A stretch of DNA of 64,000 bases from Notospermus geniculatus (GCA_002633025.1 NMRB01001630.1:65822-129821); one strand, 5' to 3'. Positions 1 to 11,819 are shown, counted from the stretch's first letter. Numbers and translations: made by a program. The notes: generated by a model not told the origin, from the letters alone.

Positions 1-5
1 TATAC

Positions 6-188
6 CTGCCTTCATCTGAAACATCCGGCTTCCCTTTGAAAATCGTCCATCTTGTTTCTCAAGGCATATCCCTTCTTTCCTGTTAAGTTGGCACGCAGAC
101 TTTTGTCCTGTTGACAGAATGTTAAAAGTAGTACAGCCGTGCCATAGGATGCACATGACACTGCAGTACAAAGACGACGGCGAGGGCA
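6..188 (-). CDS. PAN/apple-like domain exon (internal exon, gene continues off the left edge)
   Basis: This is an internal exon read on the minus strand, preceded by CAG at 189-191 and followed by a GTATA donor at the left edge. It is 183 nt long with phase 1 at both ends, as expected for a shuffled domain exon. The open frame reads SLYCSVMCILWHGCTTF early on and then CQLNRKEGIC. The pattern of two close cysteines, then C-x-x-F-N, then C-Q/E-L-N is the core signature of PAN/apple domains, which mediate protein or carbohydrate binding in extracellular proteins. This frame lacks a methionine near its start, so simple ORF listing misses it; another frame is also open for 61 codons but lacks these cysteines. 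The rest of the gene lies beyond position 1 and upstream on the minus strand. The domain call rests on motif memory, not a search. Confidence 0.5.
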
Positions 189-414
189 CTGACCCAAGAT
201 CCGGACTGATCAGTGCCTTGTTCCTGATTAAGTGCAGATAAACCGATCCTGAAGATTGTTCCATTCAGGTACAGATATCATGAATCAAAATAAACAAATG
301 ATTATTGTACGAAATACAGTGAAAGAAAGGTGTCTTTTATGTCCTCTATGACTTTTACACGAAATAGCACCATGCCATCTGAATTCGCCTAAAATGGCTG
401 CGGCTTGTTGAAGC
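189..414. other. Intergenic or intronic sequence, nothing recognised
   Basis: AT-rich sequence between the PAN-like exon and the first MITE. No frame or repeat stands out. Confidence 0.3.
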
Positions 415-502
415 CATCCTGAGAGGATCAGGGGTTCTTAGAGCTCGGTCCCTTCGTCACCGCACGGAGCCAGCGCTAAGAACCCCTGATGTTCTCAGGA
501 TG
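415..502. repeat. Small MITE with CATCCTGAGA termini
   Basis: An 88 bp element begins CATCCTGAGA and ends with the complement. Inside, AGGGGTTCTTAG is matched by CTAAGAACCCCT, so the whole unit folds into a hairpin. Relatives are at 62045 (one half) and 63371-63438. Confidence 0.7.
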
Positions 503-1389
503 TTTGAGGCAGAAGGTGGTTAGTTAGGGCATTCATCATCGATCAACTTTGAGGCGAATTTTACTTTAAAGAGCCATCAAAGCTGTTCGGTTATAAACGT
601 CTGTAGACGCGTAATTTACATGTACATGTACACGATGTACACGCATGGAAAATTGAACGGCTAGTGTTGGTTGTCTTTTGTAGAGGCATGTACACTATGA
701 GCAGCTCAGATACCTGGAATACAAATCCTTTTCTGTTTGTCAAAAAATTTCAATATCATGGAAATTTCAAAATACATGTACATGTATCATTTAAATTCTA
801 GATTTTAAAAATCTTAATTATTTTCACAAAAATGACTGCCAATAATGTGTGAAAAATTCTAAGATCTATGGTGAAGAAAGTATTTGACAATATTTGTCCA
901 CTTCGATGATATTGGAGATTACATGTATCAAAGATATCGACAATCGACATACCGTATCAGGTGGCAAAAATAATTGGTCAAAATTCAAATTCCTATAACG
1001 TCACGAGTTCGGAAGGGTCGTCAATGAAATTTTGTACACCTTAGATGGTTATTGCTAATAAATACTGCAAATTTCATTAGTTTATGTAGTCCGGTTTTGC
1101 CAAAGTGAAAAAAAGAGTATGGCATCTGTAATTCTGTCGCCGGTGTCCTCTTTGAAAATTGTAAGCAGTATAGTCCTTTGTGCGAGGAAGAATCTAGATG
1201 GGGTCCGATCCGAACTCTCTGATGAAAACACCTATTCAAAGAGGTCATACTCAGCGGGGAACCTACATGTACCCTCATAATCCAAAGAAATTGGTGCCAT
1301 ACCAAAAAAATACAAGGGAGCCATGTGCACCCTTCGAAAATGCACTTTGCCACCGTGACATAGTACATGTATATTCGTACATGAAAGGC
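503..1389. other. Non-coding, TACATGTA-rich sequence
   Basis: AT-rich with TACATGTACATGTA-type strings near 618 and 773. The open frames here have no recognisable domain or splice context. Confidence 0.3.
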
Positions 1390-1618
1390 TGCCGTTCCAT
1401 AGAGTTAACGTTTTCACTTTTCACGGGTGATTTTCATTTATTCACGCATGAAATGAATCGTACTTGTCCGAAGGTAGAAAAATGACGCCTATGGAACCGG
1501 GAACCCGCATCATAAGAAATACATGTACATTGCCCAATCTTGGGTTCACCCGTGAAACATGACAATTCACACGTGAAACGTGCAAAAACCGTGAAAACGT
1601 GAACTCTATGGAACGGGA
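1390..1618. repeat. MITE with CCGTTCCATAGAGTT termini
   Basis: A 229 bp element whose ends (CCGTTCCATAGAGTTAACG and its near complement before 1618) form inverted repeats of about 28 bp. Inner GTGAAA/TTTCAC motifs extend the foldback. Short open frames over it are by-products of the palindrome. Confidence 0.65.
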
Positions 1619-2871
1619 GCCAAAGAGAATTTTTCCTCTTTAGATATTGCGGGTCATGTTACCTCACCGAAAGCGTCGGGTCGTTACTATCCGTAACCAA
1701 AACAGCACGGCTATATATCGAAAAGACATCTTGAGAATTACAAAAGTCATTGCTCTAATGTCATCAAAAGGAATGGGCCACGCGGCCCTGAAGGATGGTT
1801 TTGTGGTACAAAGTCCAACAAGTGCCTCTTTTCTGTAAACCATGGTGGGCAAAGTCACCAGAAAGCTATGCTGAGTTGCAGTATCATATTCATTAATCAT
1901 ATTGCTAATCATATCTGCAGATACATGTAACCAAAGTGATGATGACAAACCATGAGAGCCGCAAAGCTAGGATTTTTCATGTACATGTAGGACCTCCTTA
2001 TAGTTATCATCGTAAATCTCAACACAAAACTTTGTCAGAATAGGTCATGTAAGTCGTTGGAAACCAAATTTCAGGGAATGAACGACGCTTGACCTACATG
2101 TACATGTATTAAAACACTATATCAATCTAACCTCAACAACTGTTGGTGATAACCCTTTGGACTAATCTGCACAAAAGCAAAGCTTACTAAAAATAGTAAA
2201 CAGCCTGACGTCACACCTCTTTCTTCGGGCTGTCAACCTCCCCTGGTGGCATCACCAGAATCCGTCCATTTCTGGTTTATTGCGCCCTTACGTAACATCA
2301 GTATTGGGTATCAGACTTACAACATATGACAACCCTGTTTGCTGATTTCTTCGCAAGTGCCTGGACGTGTTCCTAAAAAAATTATTTTGTAAAACATTTC
2401 GGAGGTGGAAAGGAAAGGAAATTTTAGGTCATCGTGATTGCTTTCCTCCAGTAAGAACAGTTTGGAACCATTAATAGCGGTTTAATTATACATGTAGTTC
2501 ATCACTGCCCAAAGCCAGAAAACCATCAATGTCGACTATAATAGGAGATGAGAGAAATGGGTAATGTACAGTCCTCTGCTCACCGTAACCTCATAGCTTG
2601 AAACACAGTTCGTTTTTCAAGGAGAAGGTACTGAGATAAATTAATGAAACTTACAAGAAAAGCTTTCTAAAAGAAGCAATTAAATGTGTCTGTCAGGCAT
2701 ATTGATTGACAGTACATTAAGTAAAAATGTAAAACCTACAGGTATTGTTGTGTATTCAAATCAATATTAAACTAAAATTCATCATAGGACATACACACAA
2801 ACGGTTTGTGGTCGCGAATCTTTTGTAAACCGTTTGTAACCGGCGTGTTCGTACATGTATACCTCGCCGTA
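1619..2871. other. No gene recognised
   Basis: A 63-codon plus frame (1647-1838) and a 94-codon minus frame (1664-1948) overlap. Neither has a recognisable motif or convincing splice sites. The rest is AT-rich. A short inverted pair (CAAACGGTTT / AAACCGTTTG) lies at 2799-2840. Confidence 0.3.
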
Positions 2872-3403
2872 TACAGTGAGACCCCTCATGTGGACCATCC
2901 CTCTATGTGGACCAGCCCTCTATGTGGATCGATTTTTGTCGGTCCCAAATAAATCCTTCACATTTTCCTTTAGCAAAGTGGACCACCCCTCTACCTCGAC
3001 CTGGACCACCAAAAGTAGGGTCCCAAAGTGCATGGTGACCCCTCTATGTGGACCAGAAGATTCAAAATCTAGGTATTCGCGTGGTCCGTGGTAACACCAA
3101 ACACATGGAAAAGCTAGATTTCACACCATAGGCTTTTTGTTGGTCCCAGGAATAAACAAACAATTAACACCTTTGGTGTAAGCTAGACAAAAACTCAGTC
3201 AAGCTAATCAACATTGAATGACTCACTCACATCGAAAGGGGTAATTAAACATCAACATGGGATCCATCTGTGGTGAAAGTGGTAGTGTCACCGTAGGACT
3301 CCAGTATTTCGAAAATGCCAACCCCCTTTATGTAGACCACCCCTCTATGTGGACCTGTTTGACCCGGTCCCACGCGTGGTCCACTTAGAGGGGTTTCACT
3401 GTA
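2872..3403. repeat. Inverted-repeat element with internal CCCTCTATGTGGACCA repeats
   Basis: The element starts TACAGTGAGACCCCTC and ends in the complement of TACAGTGAAACCCCTCTAAG. The 17-mer around CCCCTCTATGTGGACCA recurs at least six times near both ends, giving terminal arrays of a candidate transposase-binding site. The centre (about 3100-3300) is unique sequence. Confidence 0.65.
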
Positions 3404-3433
3404 CTTCTATGTACGGAAGTCTAAATGGCATTA

Positions 3434-3583
3434 CGGAGGTTCAGAAATCAAACGATAAACGTAAACTTTACGACAACGTTATTTTTCATACTAGACATTA
3501 ACGAGATTTTATATTGCATTTTCGGTACAAAAATAACGTTGTCGTTGATATTTAAGTTTATCATTTGATTTCTAAACCCCCGT
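3434..3583. repeat. 150 bp MITE, AAATCAAACGATAAACGTAAA family
   Basis: Near-complete hairpin with arms GGAGGTTCAGAAATCAAACG and its complement. Two further copies are at 21646-21794 and 30449-30597. The third copy is flanked by TA on both sides, which fits Tc1/mariner-type target duplication. Confidence 0.75.
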
Positions 3584-3872
3584 TTTGTCTGAGGTCAACC
3601 GGACTTTGCGAAGATTCACTATTGTCGATTTCAATCACATCCATTGACCCGTGAAGTCACGTCGCGTTTTTCAATTACAAATCGATATGATTAAGTAGAT
3701 TGTCCCGCGATAGTGATCATCGGGTAATCTTTTCAATTACTGAACGTGACAGGCGAGGAAAACAATCAACCAGCGAGTGTCTCCGATAAGGTAATAGGAC
3801 ACGAAGATATCGAATTTTTGATCACGTGAGGTATTCTTTAAGCCCGAGAAGATACTCTAAATTCCCACTTAC

Positions 3873-3977
3873 CTGTCCCATTCCAAAACGCTGTCGTTGG
3901 CTAACCGAGCCGTTGCGAATCCTTAACTTGACCAAAGTTATGGATTCTGGCCCGGTGTAACAGTACAGAGTGTCCCC
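3873..3977 (-). CDS. Probable internal exon, 35 codons, domain unknown
   Basis: Read on the minus strand, a pyrimidine-rich acceptor (CACTTTTTACAG) precedes 105 nt of open frame that ends in CAG followed by GTAAGTGGG, a full consensus donor. Both ends are phase 0. The peptide includes DTLYCYTGPESITLVKLR and ends RQRFGMGQ. It lies upstream of, and on the same strand as, the PAN-like exon at 6-188 and could belong to the same gene. The phases do not join directly (0 out, 1 in), so at least one exon would be missing between them. I do not recognise the domain. Confidence 0.4.
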
Positions 3978-4577
3978 CTGTAAAAAGTGTCCACTTCTAT
4001 TGTTGAATAAGCGGCATGACTATATACATGTAATAGAAAACCAATCTCCAGAGATTAGAATGTAACAATAGGATCTTTTGTTCCTGGGACAGTTTTTCCT
4101 GGGGACATTCTTTCCATTTACACCTGGTCACTACATCCATCACCTAGAGCGAGGACGTCAATAAAAGATGACGTGTATACGTGCATTCTCAATTTCCGCT
4201 TGTTTGTCATGGTCTGTATGGATCTTGACTGCGAGGATCTAATAATATTGACTTACTATCCCCGTGCATATAGTGGTGTTGGCACGCTGAGCCAGGAAAC
4301 AACTGCCCAGTCAGTTGCACCTTTGCGTCATAAATTCGTCGTTATCATGTGGCGAGGACAGCTGTGAGGTTTTAATAAGTACAAAATCTAATTCGGCCGG
4401 TGAATCCCCAATCACCTTTTCATTTAGAAATGGTGACCAAAGATGTTCGTTAGTAGGCCTACACGTAAATCCATTCGCATATCCTGCGAGAGGAGTAGAA
4501 TGTAGCCTACTGCGGAAAAAAGGCTCCAAGATGATGCGGCTCCTTTTCTGCAAAATGGTCTTCAATCACACACGAAA
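3978..4577. other. Unassigned sequence
   Basis: Several overlapping open frames (4173-4367 plus, 4315-4842 plus, 4311-4565 minus) carry no recognisable motif. A weak inverted pair around AACAATAG lies between about 3990 and 4075. Confidence 0.3.
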
Positions 4578-4699
4578 CACACAGGCGGTCGTCTGTATGT
4601 GTACAGGGCAGGGCGTCATGACGTCATGCATGGGTAGGGGCGTAGGCATTGTACAGCGTGTCGCAGTAAACTGGTGCCCGTCTAGACGACCGCCTGTGA
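4578..4699. repeat. 120 bp MITE with CACAGGCGGTCGTCT termini
   Basis: Left end ACACAGGCGGTCGTCT matches the complement of AGACGACCGCCTGTGA at 4684-4699. The centre contains TGACGTCA-like sequence. Confidence 0.65.
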
Positions 4700-6077
4700 G
4701 GAAAAAGGGAAATGGCATACGTTGTACACCCTTCCTACATGTATACATTGGAATAAGGTTTCACAGCCAACGCACTGTCTCCGGTGGGTTCAGGCCTTTA
4801 TTTCATGGTCAGAAAAAAACAAGTTCGACACAAATTGTGTAAACAGGACCGTTTGTCAAATACATGTATGTTATCAAATTCAGAAGTACAAGTTTGATGG
4901 TTACCTTAATCCTGTATCACCCCATTGTTATTTGAATTTTATGTCCAAAGAATCCCTCGGAGACTGATTCTAAGGCGGGCGGATTTTCTGCTTAATAAAC
5001 GGAAGTATAACTAATGCTCCAGCTTCCTCGTTCCTTCCCAATACTTCATAAAGTTTGCACTTTTATGCCTTATAAATATAAGATTCATTATGAGCCGCAT
5101 TTTCAATTATTCAAAACATATTGGCAAATGGTTTCAAATTAAGCTTTCTCACGTTGATATCTAACTTATTGTCGAAGTTCTAATGGAAATAGCCTCACAT
5201 CCTGTTTTATATCCATTTAATGGAAGCAGTCAATATCGCCCTTGGTTCAAATGCCATTAGTCAAAAAGGATTTAGAATGGCAAGAATTGCTGTTTATTTC
5301 CATCAGATACATGTAGAATGTATTCAACACAAAGAAAAGTCCTTGGCCAAAGTGACAAGGAAGTACCAATTAATACGTCGCCTGTTGCGTCCCCCAAAAC
5401 CTACTTCCGTTCCGATGTTGCTAAAATGGTGGGAATGCATCAGAACTCAGCTTAGTCGATAAGTCAGCCCTAGACTTTGGCAGATACATTAAAGCTGCTT
5501 GGAATGCCAGAGGGATGTTTTTTTCTTGTCACATCAGTTTAAAACACTGGTTAATGCTCTGTTGGACAATTTCATGTTCAGCAGCTGTCCGATAGGCGAT
5601 AAACACTGATTACCAATAAAAATGGACGGTCAGAATTGCTCCATCATTACCCTGCCAGGCGCAGTGTAGGTTCAGTGAGAAGTCTATTGATTACAATATT
5701 GTTACAAGAGTTATCAGATATTGCCGAAGGGCAAGTGGAAACTGATGGAGGGTCAACGAACTACCGGTTGGCTGCGATTTGTTCGATCCGCAGAGTGCCC
5801 CAGCAGATGTGACGTTCCAACTGTGAAGCAGTTGACACGCGGTGTGAACATACATGTACATTCTTAAATGCATCTTTCTTTTCTCGACCGGTGTCACCGA
5901 TACACCAATAAAATAAGCTGGAACTAGGCACTACCTGTAAGAAGCAATGAAAAAAAAATACTTAGATGAAAAGCTAAAGAGAAATAAATATTACGAGGTA
6001 TCGAAATTAATTTTGTGATTTTTTTTTGTTTTTCGTTCGCAAGCTCTATACAGTAAACTTTCTTCTCGCAAATGGAA
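4700..6077. other. No gene recognised
   Basis: Mostly AT-rich single-copy sequence. A fragment ending GGTGGGTTCAGGCCTTTA (about 4781-4800) matches the terminal motif of the MITE at 62688-62847 and is probably a decayed end of that family. The frames at 5220-5462 (plus) and 5691-5897 (minus) have no recognised domain. Confidence 0.3.
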
Positions 6078-6485
6078 TTTAAAGGGCCACGGTATTCCTT
6101 CCCTATCCCGCGCTAAACGTACCCGCGTTGAGGAAACCTCTATTGACAAAATAGGGAGTTTCGCAAAGCCCCCGAAACGCCAACGCGAACGCCAAACCCA
6201 TTGTTCGATGCCACGAAGAGCGCACCAAACAAAAGGATAGACGTTCGCGTTGGCGTTTCGGGGGCCTTGCGAAAACTCTATAATGTCGTTAAACTACCGC
6301 TTATCAACCTCGCCCCATGTAGAGTAACTCTCGTCCCTAGGGTATCCACGTGTGAATTGTATTGCAATCATACATTCTCTAAAAACTTTGGGGCGAAAGG
6401 GAAACCAACGGTATTGGAGAATGATGCAATCACCGCCAGTGGCGCCGGCTGTTGACAAAAAGTGTCAACACCGTGGCCCTTTAAA
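6078..6485. repeat. MITE with TTTAAAGGGCCACGGTATT termini, carrying a nested insertion
   Basis: Ends are TTTAAAGGGCCACGGTATTC and its complement near 6485. Subterminal CCCGCGTTGAGGAAACC and GGCGCCGGCTGTTGACA are shared with the copy at 22732-22949. A second MITE is inserted at about 6153-6280. Confidence 0.7.
6153..6280. repeat. Nested MITE, AAGCCCCCGAAACGCCAACG family
   Basis: Arms contain CCCCCGAAACGCCAACGCG and its complement around a loop with TTGTTCGATGCCACGAAGAG. It interrupts the surrounding MITE. A second copy, with the loop in opposite orientation, is at 8355-8468. Confidence 0.75.
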
Positions 6486-6524
6486 TGAACAAAATATCCG
6501 CGAACTCATTTTTCATTCAAGACT

Positions 6525-6638
6525 CGGCCCCGTATTCTAGAAGCCTCCTCAACTCTAAGGTCCACTTTAAGCTTTTAATTCTGCCCTGCAAACAGCGAAA
6601 GGACCTTACAGTTAAGGAAGCTTCTAGAATACGGCCCT
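6525..6638. repeat. MITE with GGCCGTATTCTAGAAGC termini
   Basis: A 114 bp hairpin with outer arms CGTATTCTAGAAGCCTCC and AGCTTCTAGAATACGGCC. A close relative is at 28436-28553. The GGCCGTATTC end is shared with several elements that have different cores (21836, 37455, 46048, 52015, 52424). Confidence 0.75.
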
Positions 6639-7102
6639 GAGAAAGGGAAAAACGACCTGTTTACATGATGATACTACTCACTATAGCCTTTGGCAGATAT
6701 TCCAGATGGTATAGCATTCTCCATTGGACACTCACAGCTGTCTCATCTTCCCCACGCCATCGGGCAAGAAACCAAGAAAAAATATGTAGGCTACCCGTGT
6801 CTTATGCCTGACACGAAGCAAAATTACTGTAACACCAGTCAGTGACTATCTGATTTTATAAGCAGATGGTGTGACTTGGCTTGCTAAGCTCGTTTTTTCG
6901 CCTGTAGGCTTAAGGTTCGTCTTGCTAATGGAAAAATGTGTCATATAGAAAAAGTTGGTAACACTTTTTTTATCAGCCGGTGTTGCCCTTTGGCTCAGCA
7001 GTGTGATGTGGCTGGCGAGCAAGGACACAGCCTGTTCGTCTCCCGATATCGACGTGAAATGCGACGCATCGGCGGACAATATGACGAAGGGCTCTTTGAC
7101 AA
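6639..7102. other. Unassigned sequence
   Basis: Short overlapping open frames only. No exon boundaries or domains recognised. Confidence 0.3.
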
Positions 7103-7573
7103 CCAGTCATCCTCCTACAGCAGGGTTTTTTACTCGCTCCTCTACATCCACTCACACAAACCCCTGCTGAAATACAACATCCAGTGAATCAAGTGTGGCT
7201 GTTCCATACTCCAGCTGCACTCCCTGTATTGGCAGGATAACTTGGAGAATTACGAATTTCGTGGTTTTACCCTGTTTGACCTTACAGTTTTGTGCATTAC
7301 AAATCACTTACGCTTACATCTTTCCAAAATCGACTGAATTTTATCACAGAGATTCTTCCTATGTACAGAAAATATTCCTATTATTTTTGATTGTTTTTAT
7401 GAGTTATAATTATTTAGTATTCACACCCTAAAAACGCTGCATTCTGATTGGGCAATGCCTTTCTGACCGCCTCATGCTTGGCTGGGAGACCCAATTTCAG
7501 CAGGGCTTTGTGTGGAGTGTATGAAGAGGAACGATGCCAAAGCCCTGCTGTGGGAGGATGACAACCAGTATTC
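7103..7573. repeat. Foldback element with CATCCTCCTACAGCAGGG arms
   Basis: Arms of about 70-80 bp at 7103-7172 and 7494-7573 are imperfect inverted copies (CCTCCTACAGCAGGG versus CCCTGCTGTGGGAGG) separated by about 320 bp. A compact relative without the spacer lies at about 12537-12640. Confidence 0.55.
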
Positions 7574-8354
7574 TGATGATTTGCTGGACAGAGAATTTCA
7601 TGCACCGATAAAAGTAGAAATTATGGATTCAATGTCACTTATTATTACATGTATATTTATTAACCTTATCTCCAATTTGCAGATTTTCAATTTGCCGCCA
7701 CCGAATCAATCATAAGCTGCCAAACGACGAAAGCAATGATTTAGTGAAAGTATTCGGCGTCATGTCAAGTGTGTTCCAGGGGCGCCATCATTCACTCGCG
7801 TCTTGGTTTCCAAATGACGTTCATTATTTTAATATCTCAGTGCACTTTTTTCTCCTCTAATACGTCTTCATTAATACTTTTTCACGAGACGATACAGCAA
7901 ACTACATTACGTGCTACCAAAAATTGATAAGCGTCGCTCAATTTTTGAAATCGCATCATTATTCATAATGTCTAGATTTTTTTGAAAATTTGACGCACGT
8001 ACACCCTTGATGGAAAGTTTTAGGACACCTGTCCAGTTTTTGTACATTTTCTCGAAGAGTGGTTGGTGAAAAGCTATCAATACATGTATGTCTCTCAAAA
8101 ATTATGTAATAACTTGATTATGTAACTAGCCTTGACAACGAATTTATCACCATTCGATACCGAACAAGATTCTCCATTACTGGTGAAAATGCAGATATCC
8201 AAAAAACAGCACAAAACATTCGGAGACGACTTTCCGATTTATTGTGTACTGGTGAAAATGCGGTAGGTTTTCATTACAGTCCATGAAAAAATGCAAAAAA
8301 AATGATGTCCTTAAACTTTCCATCAAGGGTATACAATAGCCAAAGTTCAAAAAC
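7574..8354. other. No gene recognised
   Basis: AT-rich. A 25-30 bp motif including CTTGATGGAAAGTTT (about 8010) recurs inverted near 8315, suggesting part of a decayed repeat. Confidence 0.3.
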
Positions 8355-8468
8355 AAAGCCCCCGAAACGCCAACGCGAACGCCAATTCTTTTGTTCGGTG
8401 CTCTCTTCGTGGCATCGAACAATGGGATTGGCGTTCGCGTTGGCGTTTCGGGGGCTTCGCGAAAACTT
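8355..8468. repeat. MITE, second copy of the AAGCCCCCGAAACGCC family
   Basis: Same arms as 6153-6280, ending GGGGGCTTCGCGAAAAC. The loop reads in the opposite direction, so the two copies are in inverse orientation. Confidence 0.7.
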
Positions 8469-9013
8469 TCTACTCAGACATATGATGTGATTTCTCCACC
8501 GATGCCCCGCGTGAATCCAATCGGTGTTACTCCCGGCGGAACGCAAATATTTCCACAGCGACCACGAGGATGTCACCATGTTGCCAAATTAGATATCATT
8601 CATCGACCACGGGAGAACTATTCGGTACGTCTGCCAGAATCGATAACATTTTCATCGCGGAAAATGTAACCGATTGGACAATGGGAGCGTTTCGATGGAA
8701 TAGATGCATGAATAAGTACATGTACGTTCCGTGTTGGAGGGTACGGATTGAACTGGGAACTGTCTGACAACCTTCAACATAAACTTATAAAATTCAAAAT
8801 TCAAAACTTATAAAATTCAAAATTCAAAATTAGTTGCCGCCTTAGGTATTAAGGATCTGAAAGATGTAATTGAGAGTCGTCTCTGCAATTTGTATTTTAG
8901 CATATTTCAAGTGTCCTCTCCTGCAAGGTGTTTCAACCAGGCCGTCCTCGGTAAGTTTATTGCTGGGGGTAAACGTATTCCTGGCACCCTGCTGGACAGG
9001 GTGCTTTCGGTTA
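8469..9013. other. Unassigned sequence with a short tandem repeat and a weak exon candidate
   Basis: A tandem of TTATAAAATTCAAAATTCAA occupies about 8784-8830. On the plus strand, ATTTGTATTTTAG precedes 50 nt (8901-8950) that end at a GTAAGTTT donor. All three frames are open, so coding cannot be judged. Confidence 0.3.
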
Positions 9014-9096
9014 GTCGTTTACACATGCAACTTTTATGAAACTTTTTGGTCTCGAGTCATCAGGTTTGTGCAACAAGTTGCTAATGAAAAGTTGCA
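9014..9096. repeat. Short hairpin repeat
   Basis: CACATGCAACTTTTATG near 9023 pairs with AAAAGTTGCATGTGC near 9089, giving an 80 bp foldback. Confidence 0.45.
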
Positions 9097-9266
9097 TGTG
9101 CAAACTGCTCTATGGGAGGGGAATGGCTGAGCATCTGTCAGAGTCGTCGTTTTGCCCTTGCTAGGTGTGCCCCCAGCTACGGATACATGTTCAAAGTTGG
9201 GAAAAGTGTTGAGTCCTCTCAACGTGAGAATTTTTCATTTTTCTGTGGACATCTCAGCTGTAGACA

Positions 9267-9558
9267 CAGGCGCGGATCCAGGATTTTTGGCAGAGGGGGG
9301 TCAGGGCCGCCAAGGGCGGTCGTTGCAGGCAGACGTCGACGATGCCGGCGTGGACGGGGGGTCTGGGGTCTCCCCCAGAAAAGTTTGAAATCTAGAAGGC
9401 CGTAGACGCGATTTCCTGGCATCTCAGTATCAAAATAGGAGCTTTTTTTGCGGATTTTTTGCTTACTGTCCCAAATTATTGAAAAAAAAAACAATTGGTG
9501 GTGGCGAGCAGGGGGGGGGGGTCACGACCCCCAAAACCCCCCTCTGGATCCGCGCCTG
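9267..9558. repeat. MITE with CAGGCGCGGATCCAG termini and G-rich end
   Basis: Begins CAGGCGCGGATCCAGG and ends CTGGATCCGCGCCTG, about 290 bp. Internal TTTCCTGGCATCTCAGTATC and a poly-G run near 9510 are shared with the copy at 50581-50752. A more diverged relative is at 30003-30240. Confidence 0.75.
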
Positions 9559-9982
9559 AGACATTTTGGTGTCATTGATGTCGTTGGTCTCAGCGTAGGT
9601 GTAGGAAACCAACAATAGTTATTTTTCCATTGAGAGCCAGCTCGCGGGAGAAACTCTGACGTGAAGGAGCGTCCTGCGAAACCCTTCCTACTTGACCGTG
9701 CCCATCAGAGAAGAAAGTTCCAGAGTTTTGAAGACAAACGGAAAAAAAGAAGCCTTAGTTTTCACCTCTGTTGCTGAACAGCGTGGGGGCCTTTGTCATC
9801 AGAGTATCACCTACGTACCGAATAAAAGGCCATGATGAAAATCAATCTATTTCGTCCCACGGTGACCTCTTATATTCGTCTGTACAATCCTCATGCTGCT
9901 GCCAACCTTGGGCCTCCTGTGAAGCGTAAAGAGTGTCGAAATACATGTATCAAATATTGATACCATACATGGTTAGCTGATC
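9559..9982. other. Unassigned sequence
   Basis: No convincing frame, hairpin or splice context was seen. Confidence 0.25.
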
Positions 9983-10252
9983 GTGTCAGGGATGGAGCGG
10001 CGAGCAGCACAAAGAAAGGTCATCGTCCCTTTACTTGGAACTTGGCAAATTAGTGCCAAAAAGAAATGCGGCAAATGGAACTATCAAATTATGATGCAAG
10101 GTAGTCACGTTGTGATACGGCAGGTGGGAGATGGACTATTCCTTCTCAAAGAGCAGCAAAGCAGTTTCAAAGTCGTATATTCCTCGCGGGCAGGTGTGCA
10201 GGGAATCTATCAGATATTCGAAGGCAAGTTAGGTATTTTGAGAATTCTTTAA
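9983..10252 (+). CDS. Open frame of 89 codons, possible exon, function unknown
   Basis: A plus-strand frame opens after a GTGTCAG that could be an acceptor and reads through 10252. An in-frame AAGGCAAGT near 10220 fits a rare GC-type splice donor. Residues such as WNYQIMMQGSHVVIRQVG alternate hydrophobic and polar in a beta-strand-like way. I recognise no family. The frame lies outside any repeat I can see, but length alone is weak evidence. Confidence 0.2.
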   Translation: MSGMERRAAQRKVIVPLLGTWQISAKKKCGKWNYQIMMQGSHVVIRQVGDGLFLLKEQQSSFKVVYSSRAGVQGIYQIFEGKLGILRIL

Positions 10253-10467
10253 AGCGTCAATATAACATGAGACAGTCGAGGTCATACGACGCCGACATTT
10301 GTGACCGTTTTTATTTGTAAAACAAAGAACGCATGAGGGACCTTATTCACAAAGCACCCGTAACTTAAACGGCACGCAAATCTTTTGTTAGCCTGACAGT
10401 GAACAATACATGTAGGTTTTCCCCAAGTGGACAATACTTAAGCACTCCCGTAAATCAAGTGGGTATC
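10253..10467. other. Decayed GGCC(G/A)TATTC-type element end
   Basis: GGACCTTATTCACAAAGC near 10338 with GCACGCAAATCTTTTGTTAG and AGTGAACAATAC resembles one half of the elements at 37455-37592 and 46048-46192. The other half is absent. Confidence 0.4.
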
Positions 10468-10602
10468 AGGACATTTACCCCCCCCCCCGGACACTTACCC
10501 CCAGACATTTACCCCCTAGGGCACTTACCCCCAATACGTTTACCCCTGGACACTTACCCACTAGGACACTTACCCCACGACCTTTACCCCCGACAATCAT
10601 TT
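10468..10602. repeat. Minisatellite of about 17 bp units (GGACACTTACCCCC)
   Basis: About eight degenerate direct units of the type GGACACTTACCCCCTA, with a C homopolymer in the first unit. Confidence 0.7.
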
Positions 10603-11118
10603 GGGCATCTTGCTTCAAAAACTGAAAACAAGTTCAATTTTGAGTGAGGCCATGGTGAAACCCATCCAAAATACATTTTTTTCAATTGTGCAGTTGAAGT
10701 CCTAGTGGCTACCCAAGGCAAGCTTAGTGTGAGCTAAATTAGTAACTTCCAAATTGCTAATTAGGTGAAAGGATAGGTGTCTTCGAAGTGAGCTCCATGA
10801 ATAAGGTCGGTCCCTCACGAAGCTGTTGTGTTTGAAAGGGTGAACATGTTCGAACATGACTATGCATTAACTTTTTGCAATTCATTTTCCGTTTTGCCCC
10901 GTTTCACTTTCAGTTGACATAAAAAATACAAAAAGCGCTATTGAATGAAAGCAGACAGTGTCTATTCAGTCACTTTACGTGTCTAGGCCTCCACTATCAG
11001 CCATCTAATGAAATTACGCAACCACAGTTCTGTGATAACAAGGCAATGACACTTTTCACGTAATTGGTACTGAAGTCGACCTTCTTCACATTTGAATCAG
11101 TTTCGGAACACAGAGTAA
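10603..11118. other. No gene recognised
   Basis: Single-copy sequence without recognisable frames. Confidence 0.3.
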
Positions 11119-11272
11119 AGCGGCCTATCCACGTGCAATATTATTGCACAATATCAGGATCAAAATGGGAATATTACCGCCAATGTTTCTCCCATCCATT
11201 ATCCCAGAAGCACATGACACCCATTTTGGGCTCCATATTGTGCAATAATATTGTACCGTGGAAAAACCGCTT
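11119..11272. repeat. MITE with AAGCGG...TGCAATATTATTGCACAATAT arms
   Basis: Left arm includes GTGCAATATTATTGCACAAT, itself palindromic. The right arm mirrors it before GAAAAACCGCTT. Length about 154 bp. Confidence 0.65.
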
Positions 11273-11819
11273 AATACGAGAACGCCTGAACCACGACAGT
11301 CCAGTGGAACCCAAAGCAGCGAGCAGTGGACACGCCACCAATGGTTAGCTTGGTGAGGTAAGTAGACTCCCCTCTAAGCCTCTCTCGATCTACGGTTTCC
11401 CATCTGGTGCTCACCAGTCTATCTGGCCTGACGGCCATCTAGCCTGGTTCGAATCCATCACATTTCCCGTTTCTGAGGGGGTGAGAGCCTCAGCCAATCA
11501 TCGGGGCGCGAAGGAAAATCGACGTGCCAATCAAAATCCATGTTACAAATTCGAGCGTGAAGAGCAAAGAAAGTGTCCAACGGTGATTTGTTTCGCGAGT
11601 TCTGATTGGCTCGGAGGCGGGGTCAAGTAGGGGTCAGGTTCATTAATAATTTATGCATTAACGGAAAAGATGACATGATTCGGACAAGGCTAAGACGGAG
11701 TCCGTCGATAGCCTTGTTTGGACAAGATGCGGTTTCCGAGACCGATGGTTGCAAGACCGACTGCTGCTACAGAACGCTTCCAAACTGTCACCAAGCGAGT
11801 CGGTGACGTTAACTCTTTG